Positions 12,836 through 24,870 of a DNA stretch of 64,000 nucleotides are shown here, one piece after another (position 1 is the stretch's first letter; each line of letters opens with the position of its first letter). The stretch comes from Macrosoma leucophasiata (Eukaryota > Arthropoda > Insecta > Lepidoptera > Hedylidae). The translations under genes were made by a program, and so were the position numbers. Where the stretch lies: contig JAWQUS010000016.1 in the NCBI GenBank assembly GCA_036365455.1, positions 11,369,001-11,433,000 of the forward strand, in the 5' to 3' direction. The notes under the pieces are model-generated. The model did no database searches and was not told where the DNA came from. It saw nothing but the letters and a program-made list of their open reading frames with translations.

Positions 12836-13284
12836 TATGTGCCAAACATACAACAGCTTCACGCTCCTAACCTAAAACAGAACCGACCTTCACAACCCAA
12901 CCCGCAAAAAACCTGGCGTTAGAATACCTTATACAGATAAAACAAAATGCGTGTAGAGACAAACAGGTGCATAGAAACTATAGCGGTTTATGTGGTTCGC
13001 GAGATTTACTAGGTCAAGTGTGCACGAAATACGGTACACGGCAATTACACAAACAAGTTTACACCAAATCACTAGATAACGTTGTGCATTTTACATTCAG
13101 TGTACAATTAAACTGTATGGGAAAAGGAAAATAGTACTGCAATCTTTCTTATAGGTACTGCATGTTGTTTTTAGGATTCCGGACCTGCAGTGCGAAGAAA
13201 AGATGGGATCACTTTACGTCCACACAACTACAACACAAAAAATATTTATGATATGCAATTAGTAAGTATGGTGTAGGTATAAAA

Positions 13285-13388
13285 TCGCAACCGGCGAATC
13301 GTGGGGGTTTGCTTGTATGCTTGAATATAATAATATACATCTAGGGGTAGGCACCCCTTCGGGGATTAGAGGATATAGTTACGTTTTA
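13285..13388 (+). repeat. tRNA-SINE 3' half
   Basis: It carries the tail blocks of the SINE at 13432-13730 ('aaccggcgaatcgtggg', 'tatgcttgaa', 'ccccttcggggatta') without the tRNA-like head. The copy is 5' truncated. Confidence 0.65.
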
Positions 13389-13419
13389 TGTATAAAGTGC
13401 TAAACATTTTATTTTTATA

Positions 13420-13742
13420 ATTATATTAAAACTGCCTTGGTGGCCTAGTGGTAGCAGGCCACTACTACTACGCTGAGGTCCTGGGTTCGATTCCCGGGGT
13501 TATAAGAGATAACGGTGTAAAGTCCTTTATCTCTGGTTCTATTGGGATTTTTCCATTTTATGGAAATTGCCCAGTACCTCGAAATTTGGTAATGTGCCCG
13601 GAGATGTCAACAGCTACCTGTACATGGGCCAAAAACGTAACCGGCGAATCGTGGGTGTTTGCATGTATGCTTGAAAGCATGCATTTACTTCTGCCTACCC
13701 CTTCGGGGATTACAGGCGTGAAGTTACGTTATTATATTAAAA
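13420..13742 (+). mobile_element. tRNA-derived SINE, full length, 12-bp target duplication
   Basis: The body runs 13432-13730 (299 bp) and is flanked by perfect 12-bp direct repeats 'attatattaaaa' at 13420-13431 and 13731-13742. The head has a pol III A-box-like 'tggcctagtggtagcagg' (13441 on) and a B box 'ggttcgattcc' (13484-13494). The tail has 'ccccttcggggattacagg'. Pol III would start within or just upstream of the head, and spread would depend on LINE machinery. Tail-only or interrupted copies occur at 13285, 16588 and 32519. The 158-codon frame over this SINE is not a gene. Confidence 0.88.
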
Positions 13743-13928
13743 AGTGGCTTACACAGGAAGTCGCAGACATCTACACAAAAATTAAAGGACATACTGCTTA
13801 CGCATTACCACTCCTATGGCCTATTTTTTTGCCGCTGTACCGAAATTACAGTAGCATTTGTGATTTAACCGCAATACGAAAGATCGCTATTTGGCAGCAG
13901 GGATTGTATTGCGATGGGGCCTAGATAC

Positions 13929-14100
13929 TTACTAGTGGTAGAGCTCAAGTGTAGGGACTCGAGAGCGTAGGCACTACCGCATTATCTAATGTATGTGCCG
14001 CTGAATGGTAGTGTTCAACGTTATCTGGTTTCGTTCAGAGGTGGAAGGCCATAATGTAAATTAGGTAATGCGAGAGCGCCTACGCCTTCGAGCTTACCTT
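13929..14100 (+). repeat. Family A repeat with an inverted head copy
   Basis: The head of family A ('actagtggtagagctcaagt' on) is followed after about 130 bp by the reverse of the same head (about 14062-14097, 'attaggtaatgcgagagcgc' then 'tacgccttcgagctt'). The unit can therefore fold back on itself. The A-tail part is missing. Confidence 0.6.
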
Positions 14101-15420
14101 ATTCACGGAAATCATAAATTTATAAACATATACAGCAAATCGTAGCCGTTTACATGTTGTGAATGAATACTTACATAATATCCATGCAAATACCTCTACC
14201 TACGTGGAATGCAGGTGAGAAATATGTTTTTAATATATATTAAACAGTTTTTGTTTCATTGTTAGTCGTCGATAGAAATTGTCGTTGCGTTGCCAGCCGG
14301 CCACCAACACGAAGTATTTATTTTTCCTTGTAGCCTCGGTTTTGCGTATCACGCTCTGTTTATCTCGACGTTAAACATACCCGTGGTTTTTGCAGATATC
14401 AGTTTTTATAACTAAACATTTTTAAAAGGCGTAGGGCTGTCGGTTCGGTGCTTAAAAAAAAACGTTTTTATTGTTGACGTATCCTGTTTATTTTATTATG
14501 TTTGCCAAAAATAACGTGATGCTACCACATTATTATTTAAGTTGGTTAAATTAGCATCCCGGGCTCTATGATAAATTAAGGTAAGTGATATATCAGATTA
14601 TTTCAAATAATGAAGCTGCCTAGTATTGCCATCAGTGTTTAATTAGAAGTTCAGCCGATATCAATAGGCTCGGTACATATTGTACAAGATACAAGCATGG
14701 GCCTTTTTAAATCACGTGCAAGCAAAGTCAAAGTCAAAACAAACATAAATATGGATTTAGATCCAATGAACATAGAGCTAGAGTTCTAGCTTTCTTTCAT
14801 AATTGTTTGGTTAACAAAGTAAACAAAAGAACATGCTCTCTTCCTATAGATATCGATATATAGATATAGAAATCGTATAAAAACGAAGAAGATGCACACA
14901 TATATAGATACATAGATAAAATAGTCATAAAAATGTACGATCTCTAAGAGAATTAGAACAATAAAAGAATGCTCTGTCTTTGTTTACACCAAAAGATTCT
15001 GACGTAGTGGTGATAGAATGTACATCTGCTCGTTTGGTCCAAATCCACCATTATGTATTATGATTTAGGCATCAAATTATAAAGCACAATAAAAAGACTC
15101 ATAAGTGACGTTCCTAATACGAGGCGTAGTCGAAACTCGCAATCGAGTTTACACGCGAAGAAATCCAATTAACGAAGCATTATTTCTTTCTCTGTCGCAC
15201 GTAAAGGAAATAAACGTGATTTAGGTATCGTAATTTACGTAAATCAAATGACAAGCAACACAAGTCGTAATAACATCAAGTGGGGCGAGTTTCGCATTCG
15301 GAACGAATCCATTTCGACGGTATGTTCGCCACACTGTCTGAGATTCCGTTACATTACTGATTCTTCCGGATGTGCAAATCTATTATGGAAAATGGAGCAT
15401 ATCCGTAATTCAAAATATGC
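14101..15420. other. No gene recognised
   Basis: AT-rich sequence. Only small frames without motifs occur. A run of 'gatata' variants near 14850-14920 is low-complexity sequence. Confidence 0.35.
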
Positions 15421-15424
15421 AAAG

Positions 15425-15550
15425 TTCATCATCATCATTTTACCTGCAAGACGTCCAATACTGGGCAAAAGGCTCGACACAATTTGTCCCAACGAACGGT
15501 CTTCAACCGCCCTCAGCCAGAGATTGCGTCAGTCCACGGTACATTTCGTC
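15425..15550 (+). repeat. CATCAT-headed repeat fragment, copy 1
   Basis: It starts with 'tcatcatcatcatttt' and continues 'gacgtccaatactgggcaaa'. A second copy at 39436-39510 reads 'gacgtccactgctggacaaa'. This pair of blocks is a common lepidopteran retroelement tail pattern. No open frame of value is present. Confidence 0.5.
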
Positions 15551-15597
15551 TTCTAGTTCGCATATATGCAAAATTAGCAGCAAAATTATATTATATT

Positions 15598-15785
15598 ACT
15601 AGCGGCCCGCCCCGGCTTCGCCCGCGCTGCTCTGCTCCTATTAGTCATAGCGTAATGTAAGCTATCCTATCTTTCAAGTTAGATCGAACTGCACATGGTG
15701 TGCAAATTTTATTATAATCGGTTAAGTGGTTTAGGAGTCCATTGAGGACAAACATTGTGACACGAGATTTATATATATTAAGATT
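15598..15785 (-). repeat. Dispersed repeat, copy 1 (ends GGGCGGGCCGCTAGT on the minus strand)
   Basis: On the minus strand it begins 'tatatataaatctcgtgtca', passes through 'aaccacttaaccgattataa', and ends 'gccggggcgggccgctagt'. The copy at 51610-51800 begins in the same way. The ending in CTAG suggests another Helitron-like or related non-autonomous family. Nothing functional is apparent. Confidence 0.5.
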
Positions 15786-16404
15786 ACAGTCATATTCAAA
15801 AAGATGATGCTCACACGTATAAGTTTTATGGGTGGTAATCATCATTATCGTAATTTCAAAGTTGCTTACAAAGATCCTGGGCTGGCCTCATTCTGCGATT
15901 GCTTGCGATCTTCACCAGATCGTCGATCGTAAGCCTGCGTACGCTTCGTCTTCCAATATGTGGTCGCCACTAGATAAACTTTTTGCTCCGACGGCCGTCG
16001 TTTTTTCGACCAATGTACAATGCCTTCCCCCATATGAGTTTCGCAATTCGGTTGGCTACGTCGGCTTTGTTATTTTGATAGGTATTTCTGTCTCCCCAAA
16101 TTCCTATTGCCATGAATTCATAATGTGGACTTTGTTATTAAAACATGTTATTTTGTACGATCAAACGATATGAATGAAATATGTTGAGAACAGTTTGTAT
16201 TTCTTAAGATCGTGTATAATAAATATCGGAGAAGTATCCTAAATAAACATTTCTAAATTGGCAGGCATCAGTGTCTCCATTCCAATAACAATATTTATTT
16301 AAAGCGGCAAAAAACTTTATTTACCGAATATAAGTATTTATCTGACATAGGTACTTTCTATGGAATGGAATCGATTAGAATTTTTAAATAAATATAACTA
16401 CGTT
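15786..16404. other. No gene recognised
   Basis: One 113-codon plus frame (15832-16173) has no recognisable motif, and its flanks carry no convincing splice or promoter context. It is treated as chance. Confidence 0.35.
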
Positions 16405-16407
16405 AAG

Positions 16408-16516
16408 AAAAACCGACTTCAAAACTGAAAAGTAAAAAATAATAAAGATTTAATTGTAATTATATACTACCTACTATTTATATGTGCCATTCACTAATAG
16501 GTTTGAAGTCGGTTCC
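16408..16516. repeat. Small fold-back with AACCGACTTCAAA ends
   Basis: 'aaaccgacttcaaa' on the left faces 'gtttgaagtcggtt' on the right across about 85 bp of AT-rich sequence. These ends belong to a repeat family that is common in Lepidoptera. A longer related copy follows at 16900-17090. Confidence 0.55.
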
Positions 16517-16587
16517 AAGCCTTAAACAAATAAATAGATTTTAATCACTTAAATATGAATATGAGCAAATTAATACACTGAACAAAA

Positions 16588-16692
16588 CGTAACCGGCGAA
16601 TCGTGGGTTACGTGGGCATGTATGCTTGAATTTATGCATTTACCTCTGCCTACACCTTCGGGGATTACAGGCATGAAGTTACGTTTTAATAT
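16588..16692 (+). repeat. tRNA-SINE 3' half
   Basis: Tail blocks of the SINE at 13432 recur ('cgtaaccggcgaatcgtggg', 'cttcggggattacagg'), with no tRNA-like head. Confidence 0.65.
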
Positions 16693-16899
16693 ATACGAAA
16701 TCAATGAAAAAAAATTATCCACGAAGGAGTAAATAGCCTGTGTCGTGTCGTCGATGAGTAAATGTGTCATTGTCACTTGTTGTCATCTTGTTGTCATGCG
16801 CATAAGGACTACGTCAGTGGATTCAACGCACTGTATGACAACTCGCCGTCTATTCTTATTCCTTTAGTGTCAGGTGAAAGTAAGTATAAGAATGCTCAT

Positions 16900-17090
16900 A
16901 AAATAAAAACTGATGGGCCTACCTGAATCAAATTTATATGGGACCAATTCGAAACTATTCCACATCAAACATCATCAGAATTACGTAAATCGGTCAACAA
17001 ATTTCGGAGAAAATCGCGTACATACATAAAAAAAAATATATATATATATACCGACCGAATTGAGAACCTTCTCGTTTTTTGAACTCGTTT
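16900..17090 (+). repeat. Lepidopteran dispersed repeat ending near GACTTC/GAAGTC
   Basis: 'catcatcagaattacgtaaa' and 'tcggagaaaatcgcgtacat' are followed by an (AT)n run and 'accgaccgaattgagaacct'. The block order is that of a repeat widespread in moth genomes, known to me by pattern only. The right end is worn. Confidence 0.5.
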
Positions 17091-17396
17091 AATTAAAACA
17101 TCTTAAGTGTCCAAACGAGTCTTACATTCATTCATTTTACTTTATCGGGTTCAAGTCCTAAGTATCATCTTAGGATTTAAATAGCATTTAGGTACCTACT
17201 TATTTTACATTACACTAACATTCATGGCATGGTTAGTACAATTTAATTATATTATTATTATCATAAAAGTCAAAGAATTCGTTTTTTTTTATTTGAATTT
17301 TTAGGTCAGTCATCGCACTACTGTTACAAAACAAAACAACTTGGGAGTTGTTTTATGTTTGCCTGTGATGGTTATTTTAAGGAACATCATCACTCT

Positions 17397-17505
17397 CTAA
17401 CCGGAATGCGATATTGCTGAACACGGCGTGCTTTATGGTAGTCCTGGTCTTATCTAATGCGGAGGTTCCTATGCCCACTAACTCCGACTCTACCACCAGT
17501 AAAAG
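17397..17505 (-). repeat. Family A repeat, head fragment
   Basis: Reverse copy of the head part of family A, ending at 'gactctaccaccagta'. The A-tail part is absent and divergence is high. Confidence 0.55.
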
Positions 17506-17509
17506 AAGA

Positions 17510-19172
17510 AAAAAATATTTCGTATTTTTTACACCAACACATAAAAAACTTTCACTTCAATGTAATATTGAATAAATACCGACTTATAAGATAAATATTA
17601 TATCCATCTAATTTGTTACTTCGCTGTAATGGGCGTTTCCATAAGGATACGAAATCTTTCAAACATTTTAAGGACGTAGAAGAATCTGTGAAGTGTACTG
17701 TTTTATTGTATAGAAAGCAATCGTGTGAGCGTCGGCAATTAATGAGAACTCAAGCCGTTCCCGACGGACCGGTCGACGCACGAGGAAGAACGCAAACGAA
17801 TGTACAGAACATATCTACTTACACGAAAACAATCAAATATAGCCACTATTACCGCCGCATAAACTGTTCATGTGTACAAGCAGGCATTTCTATGATTGTA
17901 CCTCTATGTTAAAGTATGAATATAGAAGAACACACAAATGTACACGATAGACCTTCGTAATATTATGACGACAATAAGGACATTCGATATCGTAACCTCT
18001 ATGAATATGTAATGACACTGCGTAGTAACATAACTTTGAGAGTACAAACTGCGTATTGTTTATTATGTGAGGCAGACGGAATAATTTACAGAATATCCAA
18101 TTCATCCAATTTTTATGCATAGTTTTAGGAAAACCAATGAATTCATAATATTCATTCGGACCTATAATCAGATAGCATACCGCTTATTTTAAAGAGGATA
18201 ATAAATATGTAGATCCTTTATATCGCTTTTTAGCTTCCGTAAGTTAAGTTTCTGTTCAAAACAGGTATGTTGTACTTACATGAGCCCTCAAATTTATAGT
18301 TAACAAAATATCTAAAGTTGCAAAAAATTGGTGATTGTTCACAAGTACATTGGCATACTTTATAAACAAATTTAATTTAATAAAAATGTTATTATCACAA
18401 ATTAATTTTGTACAATCAATCATTAAGAAATATTTTTTACATTTATCATTATCTGAACGATTTAATGTTGTGAGAGTTCGTTAAAAATTTGACATAATGG
18501 GTACAACGAACGTTTAAATATGAATATATTCAGTATCCATCAGTAATTTCAGCTCAGCAATTAATTTATGGAAAAGCACAAAAAGTCACGAATGCACACG
18601 GGTCAATTTACAATAACACGGTTAATGAACCACTCATTACACTAGCGGCAGTGGTTGACGGCATTTATGACAGTTATCCGTACGTCTGTGTCAAAAAATA
18701 TCAATACATACATTAAAATGTATACAAAAGTAATCAGATTGTCTATCATCTATCGATCCGAATATAATTATTATTATATGTTGTTACACGGTAGTAAATA
18801 GTCTTGATGCAAGAAGACTCAAGTAAGTACCTACCTACTTATGATTTTGCACAAAAGACAAGCAAATATCTGCATCTTTTACCAACTTTGACACTTATAG
18901 GTAACACTGTGAGTACCTAAGATGTAAGATATGTTAACACAATACACGCAGATTTATGTAAGTTGATACTCAATGACGAATTCAAGAAATCCTAAAATAT
19001 CTTCGTTGATATTGCGTTTTTGTAAATACATAGTATGCTTAGTAAAAGTTGTTGGGAACAAGGAATCTAATTCTGTTACTATTTTTAAGCTAAATCATTT
19101 TTTTTTTATTTTTCCTTGTTTTGTTTTTATACTTCTTCTACAATAATGCACCGATTTTTATAATTTATATAA
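17510..19172. other. No gene recognised
   Basis: AT-rich sequence. Frames of 99 codons (17613-17912 plus) and 76 codons (17890-18120 minus) have no recognisable content. Confidence 0.35.
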
Positions 19173-20414
19173 TATGTTGGGGAAAAAGTCTTTTCGCATT
19201 ATAGTATGTATGAACTTGTAATAAAATCTCTTTGGCTGTAGTATTTGTATCTGGCTGGTTTTGGTATCATTGAAAGTTAAAATTTTAAAGAACATAAGAA
19301 CGAATTAGGCAAATGTGTGATTTTCATTTGTTTTTCGTACTGTCAAGATAAGTGATTCTATTGAAGAAATTCGATACATTTTAAAATTTTACTACAAAAA
19401 AGGTAAAAATGCAACGCAAGCCGCGAAAAAAATTTGCGATGTTTATGGACCTAGAGAAGTGTCTGTGAGAGTAGCACAAATTTGGTTTAAGCGTTTTCAA
19501 TCCGGAAATTTTGATGTCAAAGATGCACCTTGCTCTGGTCGCCCTATTACGGATAAAATGGATGCCATTTTTGAAAAAGTGGAGCAAGATCGACATATCA
19601 GTAGTTACGACGTAGCTGAAGAACTGAGAATTGACCACAAAACAGTTTTGGCGCGATTGAAAAAAGCTGGGTACCAAAAAAAGCTCGATATTTGGGTACC
19701 TCACGAGCTCGCTGAAAGAAACCTAATGAACCGTGTACTCATTTGTGATTCTTTATTACGACGTAATGAAACTGAATCATTTTTGAAGAAGCTGATAACT
19801 GGTGATGAAAAGTGGATCACGTACGACAAGAACGTGCGAAAAAGGTCGTGGTCAAAGGCCGGTCAGGCTTCACAGACTGTGGCGAAACCCGGGTTAACTC
19901 GCAATAAGGTGATGTTGTGTGTGTGGTGGGATTGGAAGGGCATTATTCATTATGAGCTATTACCACCAGGCAGGACTATCGATTCTGAACTCTACTGCGA
20001 ACAAATTATGAGATTAAAGCAAGAAGTTGAGAGAAAGCGGCCGGAATTGATCAACAGAACACACATCTATAGCCACTCAGCAAAAATTAAGAGAGTTTGG
20101 CTGGGAGGTGTTAATGCATCCGCCGTATAGTCCTGACCTTGCACCTTCAGATTACCACCTGTTTCGGTCTCTTCAGAATTCTTTATGCAATGTTAGGTTA
20201 ACATCACGAGAGGACTGCCAAATCCACTTGTCGCGGTATTTTGATGAGAAGTCCCAAAATTTTTATAGCAATGGGATCATGTTCCTACCTACAAGATGGC
20301 AAAAGGTTATCGAACAAAATGGTACATACATACTTTAGTTAAATTTAAATAAACTATATTAAAAAATGTTTTGAATTATCTTAAAAAATGCGAAGAAACT
20401 TTTTCCCCAACCTA
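19173..20414 (+). mobile_element. mariner element, copy 1 (inactive)
   Basis: The element body is 19175-20412 (1238 bp), with a TA dinucleotide on each side. The left end reads 'tgttggggaaaaag' and the right end 'ctttttccccaacc', which form the inverted repeats. It carries a broken transposase, described separately, and is about 70 bp shorter than copy 2. Non-autonomous in its present state. Confidence 0.92.
19348..20338 (+). pseudogene. mariner transposase, copy 1, broken
   Basis: The gene encodes a Tc1/mariner-family DDD transposase that cuts and rejoins DNA at TA targets. The frame from 19348 shows an N-terminal helix-turn-helix region (the VRVAQIWFKRFQSGNFD stretch near 19460), the linker WVPHEL, and the first catalytic Asp in GDEKWITYD. 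Three faults are visible. The start codon of copy 2 (ATG) is ATA here. About 35 bp are missing after the LINR stretch near 20059, removing the second Asp motif (HDNARPH in copy 2) and shifting the frame. The rest (MHPPYSPDLAPSD with the third Asp) continues in another frame from 20108. The D,D34D layout inferred from copy 3 puts it in the mariner group. The 107-codon minus-strand frame is a shadow. Confidence 0.9.
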
Positions 20415-21933
20415 ATATTTACACTTTTCATGGCCAACATGGCACTTTCAAAATACGTTATTTAAAAAAAAATTACACATTGTCAAATAGATTTACCTCT
20501 TATGATGCACCAGATGAGAGAAACCAATGACAGACAAATAAATAGAAATAGGCTTCAGTCAGAACCCTCTGAATAAAAAAAATCCACATGTGTGGCTTAA
20601 TATATCAAACTTTTGCCGGGATATCATAAATACCTACTCTTCATTGCCATCATTATAATAGCGTACGTTAAAATGTTGATTAAAAAATCGTATAATTCTG
20701 GGAGTGATTGATTTGAACCAGTGTGTAGCCGGTGAGCTAAGTAAGGAAGTTGGGGAACCGGCTCGCAGGTGCGTTTGACCCCGTTTTACTTGCACTTTAT
20801 CAACAACTAATGATTTGCTACTTATTTCGATTTATTTTTGGTTCAGTATGTCGGCGAACACACAAGTCACTATTCGATTGGAATCAGGTTAATGGTTTTG
20901 GACCACCTTGTATCCTCCGTCTTATTAATCGACGAACGTCGGCTGAACGCACAAAAAAGTGTCACGTTCCGCCTAAGCCGAAGGTGCAAGCGAGAACATG
21001 GAACAAGCGATAGAGATTCACGATCGACCTAAGCGTTCGGCTAGAGAAGCATGTTTTCTTGTGATGTTAACACGTAAAATTATCGTCTGTAAACTAACTT
21101 AGAGACAAACAATTTTTCAGGTACTGCCGCGACTTACACTGTAACTAAATGAAATACAACAAAACAAACTAAAATGACAATTGACGAATGCGTAACAGAC
21201 TTATTGATTATTGATTGACGACCAACCTCGATTTCACATAGGTAAAATTTAACAATACCTGAAGCAAAGATATGGCAGCATATTTGTGAATAAAAACGTA
21301 ATATTTTATATAAATTCTAAATCCTTCTTCTGCTTATACGAGATAAAACAACTTGTTCAGATTTGGACGATAAAGTATAAGCAAGAGTTTCGAATTAACA
21401 TTGATTTAACAAAAAGTTTTATGGGATTCGTAAGGTTTTATTTGTGTAATGTGTACGTATATGTTACGTATACATAAATTATGGAAAAATGTAAAATTGA
21501 GTTCAAAATCAACTGAATCTTTCGGTACCACCTGTAGTAGGTAACGATCTTTTATTGAATTGATTTTTACATAAAAGAGGTTTAGTTTATTCTGTAGAAC
21601 CTACTCAAAATATTAATTTGCAACCTATATTAATTTTGACAGAGTTCATGGCAACTGATGAATGCCTATAAATGACAATAAAATAATCCAGAACTTGTGA
21701 GAACTGAAGTTATTTGTAGGATCCCAATTTGGACAAAATATTCGCAATAGGTTTTCCAATTCCAAGCGTCTTGGAAAGTTTTCAAATTAATTTATCGCTC
21801 GAGTAATATAACTAAGTAGGTACACCTAATTGAATTAATATAATTTTCATTTTTATTCCTTAAGTACAGAAATCGCCAAATCATTCATTTAATATAATAT
21901 AGTAATAGTAGCATACGTTGTATGACCCCATCT
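20415..21933. other. No gene recognised
   Basis: AT-rich sequence. The overlapping small frames at 20750-21032 look unrelated to known families. Nothing else was supported. Confidence 0.35.
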
Positions 21934-22052
21934 CACCCCGTTATGACTATCACAGAAACTGGCAACGCATCTGCATATTGATCTCGTGTTGATGTCTATA
22001 GGTTGGAGTCATCACTGTGAGAAGCATGCGGGTTTGCCACCATCCTTTAAAA
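21934..22052 (+). repeat. Family A repeat, tail fragment
   Basis: 'ggcaacgcatctgcatattg' and 'gtctataggttggagtcatc' match the tail half of family A. The copy is followed 100 bp later by a complete one. Confidence 0.55.
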
Positions 22053-22155
22053 AATACGACCTTTGTAGATATGTACCTGAGACGATCCCAAAATGTGTAT
22101 CGATTTTACCATACATGTACAAAAATATCTCTATAGAGTAACCTCGTAGCAACAT

Positions 22156-22450
22156 TTTTACTGTTGGTAGAGCTCCAGTGACGGAGCTCGCGGGCGTAGG
22201 CACCACCGCATTACCCTAATACACTTGCCGCTAAATGGTAGTGTTCAGCACTATCGTGTACCAGTCAGGTGGTAATGTACGGCCCTATAATTTCCGGCAC
22301 AGAGGCATAACACCTTAGGCCTCAGGACTGGTAACGCATCTGCATTTTGACCTTGGTCTTTGTGTGGGTGTCTATAGGCTGCAGTCATCACTTAACATCA
22401 ATGTGAACTGCATGCCTGTTTATCACTTCCACTAAATAAAAAAAAATTAC
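22156..22450 (+). repeat. Family A repeat, full-length copy
   Basis: It extends from 'tactgttggtagagctccag' to an A-run after 'tatcacttccactaaat'. It is very close to the copies at 9457 and 28134, so it is a fairly young member. The 64-codon minus frame at its head is a by-product. Confidence 0.8.
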
Positions 22451-22567
22451 ATCATGACACACTGTAGGTATTTATTAAGTCACTCCAGTATAATACATTA
22501 TTTTGTTATCACACAATTCAAATTAGGAATGTGTCTGACCAAGTCATGAGTGAACTAAAGATAATTT

Positions 22568-22792
22568 TGTCACTCGAGTGCATTTTTTTTCCATTTACAC
22601 TAAAGTCACTCGGGTAAAAGTGGACCCGAGTCGCGTCACTATTCGATATAAATATATCTACAGTATAACCCCTTATACTAGTGAATAGTGACTCGCATCC
22701 GAGTGAACTCAAGTCGATAATTTTGACGACTGTTTTCCCGTTGTCACTCGAGTAAGTACAATTGAACTCGAGTCGCATCACTAGTCGATCCA
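22568..22792. repeat. Array of CACTCGAGT-type motifs
   Basis: Two direct copies of a roughly 45-bp unit ('cactcgggtaaaagtgga' at 22607 on, and 'cactcgagtaagtacaat' at 22745 on) each end in 'actcgagtcgc' or 'ccgagtcgc' plus 'tcacta'. An inverted partial copy lies between them near 22680. Further 'cactcgagt' sites sit at about 22570. The 91-codon minus-strand frame over the array is probably chance. Confidence 0.5.
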
Positions 22793-22799
22793 AATAAGT

Positions 22800-24730
22800 A
22801 GGTATATCGATACCATAATCTCTCTAAAGTAAAGTGTGACCCCGTAGCATCACCATGACACACTCCTAATTCAAGTACGGGCTTAAACTAGACCAGTCGA
22901 TCACGCGCCGCCTCACTACACTACACGTACAATATCGATACGACATGCGGCATTCGCACAACTTTTTATCATAACGACTCAAATTGCATGTTAAATACCT
23001 ACACCCAAATGACAATGAACTACATTCGTGATTAATCTGCATAATTAATTATTTCTCTATCGAATACTAATATTACTCCGCCTTAGAATGCGAAATAGGT
23101 AAATAATTTGTATTAAATTCTGTAGTTCGAAATATAAAAACGTCATAAGATAAGAATAGTGAAAATCACGTGAGTTATTAACAAATCAACATAAAATAAC
23201 AATATTGATTGCTCCAAACGGTTATTAATCTCCTACAGATCGGCACAGCGCCTTTACCCAGCTAGATTTACCCAAAGTCTGGACGTACCTTGAAGTATTA
23301 AAAGAATAAGAGTAATAAATTTCGCCAGCGCGTTCCCCGAGCAACTTCGGACTTGTGTAAGAAACACGACTTCACAGTTAATTACTTTGTATCCAGTTAA
23401 CGAAGTGCTAACTCGTAATGTGTATGCAGGTCCCTCCGGCCCGTTCAATAAATTAACTTATAATGTCTTTTGTCTCAATTTTGCTGAACTTATTTCTCTC
23501 TTTTCGAATTAAAAATTAAATAGCCGTTGAGAAGCCGAGGCGTATTTAATTAAGCTGTAATTTCGATGGCCGTTGAGACAATCGGAATACGGGATAAGGA
23601 AAATATAAACAAACAGAAGTACAAAGGGGCAAACAAATTAGCACTTTGCATCAAAATATTTTATGAGCCGCACAAGTCCCGAGCTGGGAATACGAAAAGC
23701 GTTATGCTGTCACTCGCCTGTTCAATTAAGCTAAGTTCAAGAGGAGTTGAAAATTTTCATTGTTTCTCACGCGTTCATTTATCCTACGTCGCTCTTTGAG
23801 GTTATGAGCATGTCAATTTGCAAGTCATTATGAAAACATTTCAAAAATACAACGGTAATTAATGTTTATCCGACATTAAAACGTAGCTTAATAAAACTAA
23901 ATATTAATTTCCTACGTGAGTTGCCACGATAACTGCAAAAAAACGTATGAAAAGTTTCTAATAACCAAAGATTTATATTGCGTTTATGTCGAAGCTATTT
24001 TTCATCCTTCTCCTTATTTTTTATGAAGCAATCGCTATGGAAAATCAACAACATTTTCATGGAGTAATGTGTATTTTATATTGTATGCGTATTTTTATTG
24101 AACTAATTTCGCTTTTGTAATGAATAGTTAGGTTCTCCATTAATGTTTAAGGTAAACAGATCTATATTATGTTCAGCATAATATTTTTTGTTGTGATCTC
24201 AATCCTTAAATTTTATATGAAACTTCTGTACACCTATTTTAGGGTAAAAGATATTTGTGTGGACCAATACTACAAATACAAAATCTTAAAAAGTGTGACG
24301 TCATAAAAGTTTTTCGTTTACGCAAGACAGACGTAGTAAAACAACCCAAACAAATATATCACCATGTCGATAGAGCAACGTATCCATAAATTAGAAGAGC
24401 ACGGGGCTACAGTATAATTATCTTTTTAGTGTCACCAAACAGCTTCAACCGAAAATATCCGGTCGTTAGTCGTCTCGTTCTGGATTAAAATTAGTCAACA
24501 GTTTGAACTTATTTACTTAGCCGAGGGGACGTCGGGCTACGTCCGGTTTATTGAGGTTGTCTCTCTGTAAGGGCCACCCTGAATTTTTGGAAGTGCAATC
24601 CTTATTGGATGTCCTTTTCATGAAAGTGCTGTTTTTTTTTCTTTAAGTTTGTCGTTATCTAATGAACTTTGGATCCCCAAATGGAATTATTTTGAAGTAG
24701 GTGGTAACTGTATTGGTTTTGAAGATATGT
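22800..24730. other. No gene recognised
   Basis: AT-rich sequence. Small frames at 23254-23448 (minus) and 23566-23799 (plus) carry no recognisable motif. Confidence 0.35.
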
Positions 24731-24734
24731 TTCT

Positions 24735-24870
24735 TTTGACGCGATTGGAAAAAATATGACAGTGAATTTTTACGATGCGCACTCACACCGACAGTCGCAA
24801 CCAACTTCCTAAGCGACAGTCTGAAGTTAGTTGCTAAGCGACAGTCTGAACATAGTTGCAAAACTTTCAA
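24735..24870 (-). repeat. Repeat with tandem 'gcgacagtctgaa' units
   Basis: The unit 'aagcgacagtctgaa' plus 'gttagttgct' occurs twice in tandem with a third partial copy. On the minus strand the whole block matches 63020-63165, where 'agcgactaacttcagactgt' and 'tttttccaatcgc' appear in the same order. These are probably ends of one transposon family whose body is not present here. Confidence 0.5.

Noticed and set aside
13448..13924. 158-codon plus-strand open frame
   Set aside because: It lies almost wholly on the tRNA-type SINE (13432-13730), including its B box and tail, so it is a by-product of the repeat.
22518..22793. 91-codon minus-strand frame over the CTCGAG-type array
   Set aside because: The frame follows the repeated DNA units and has no recognisable protein content.
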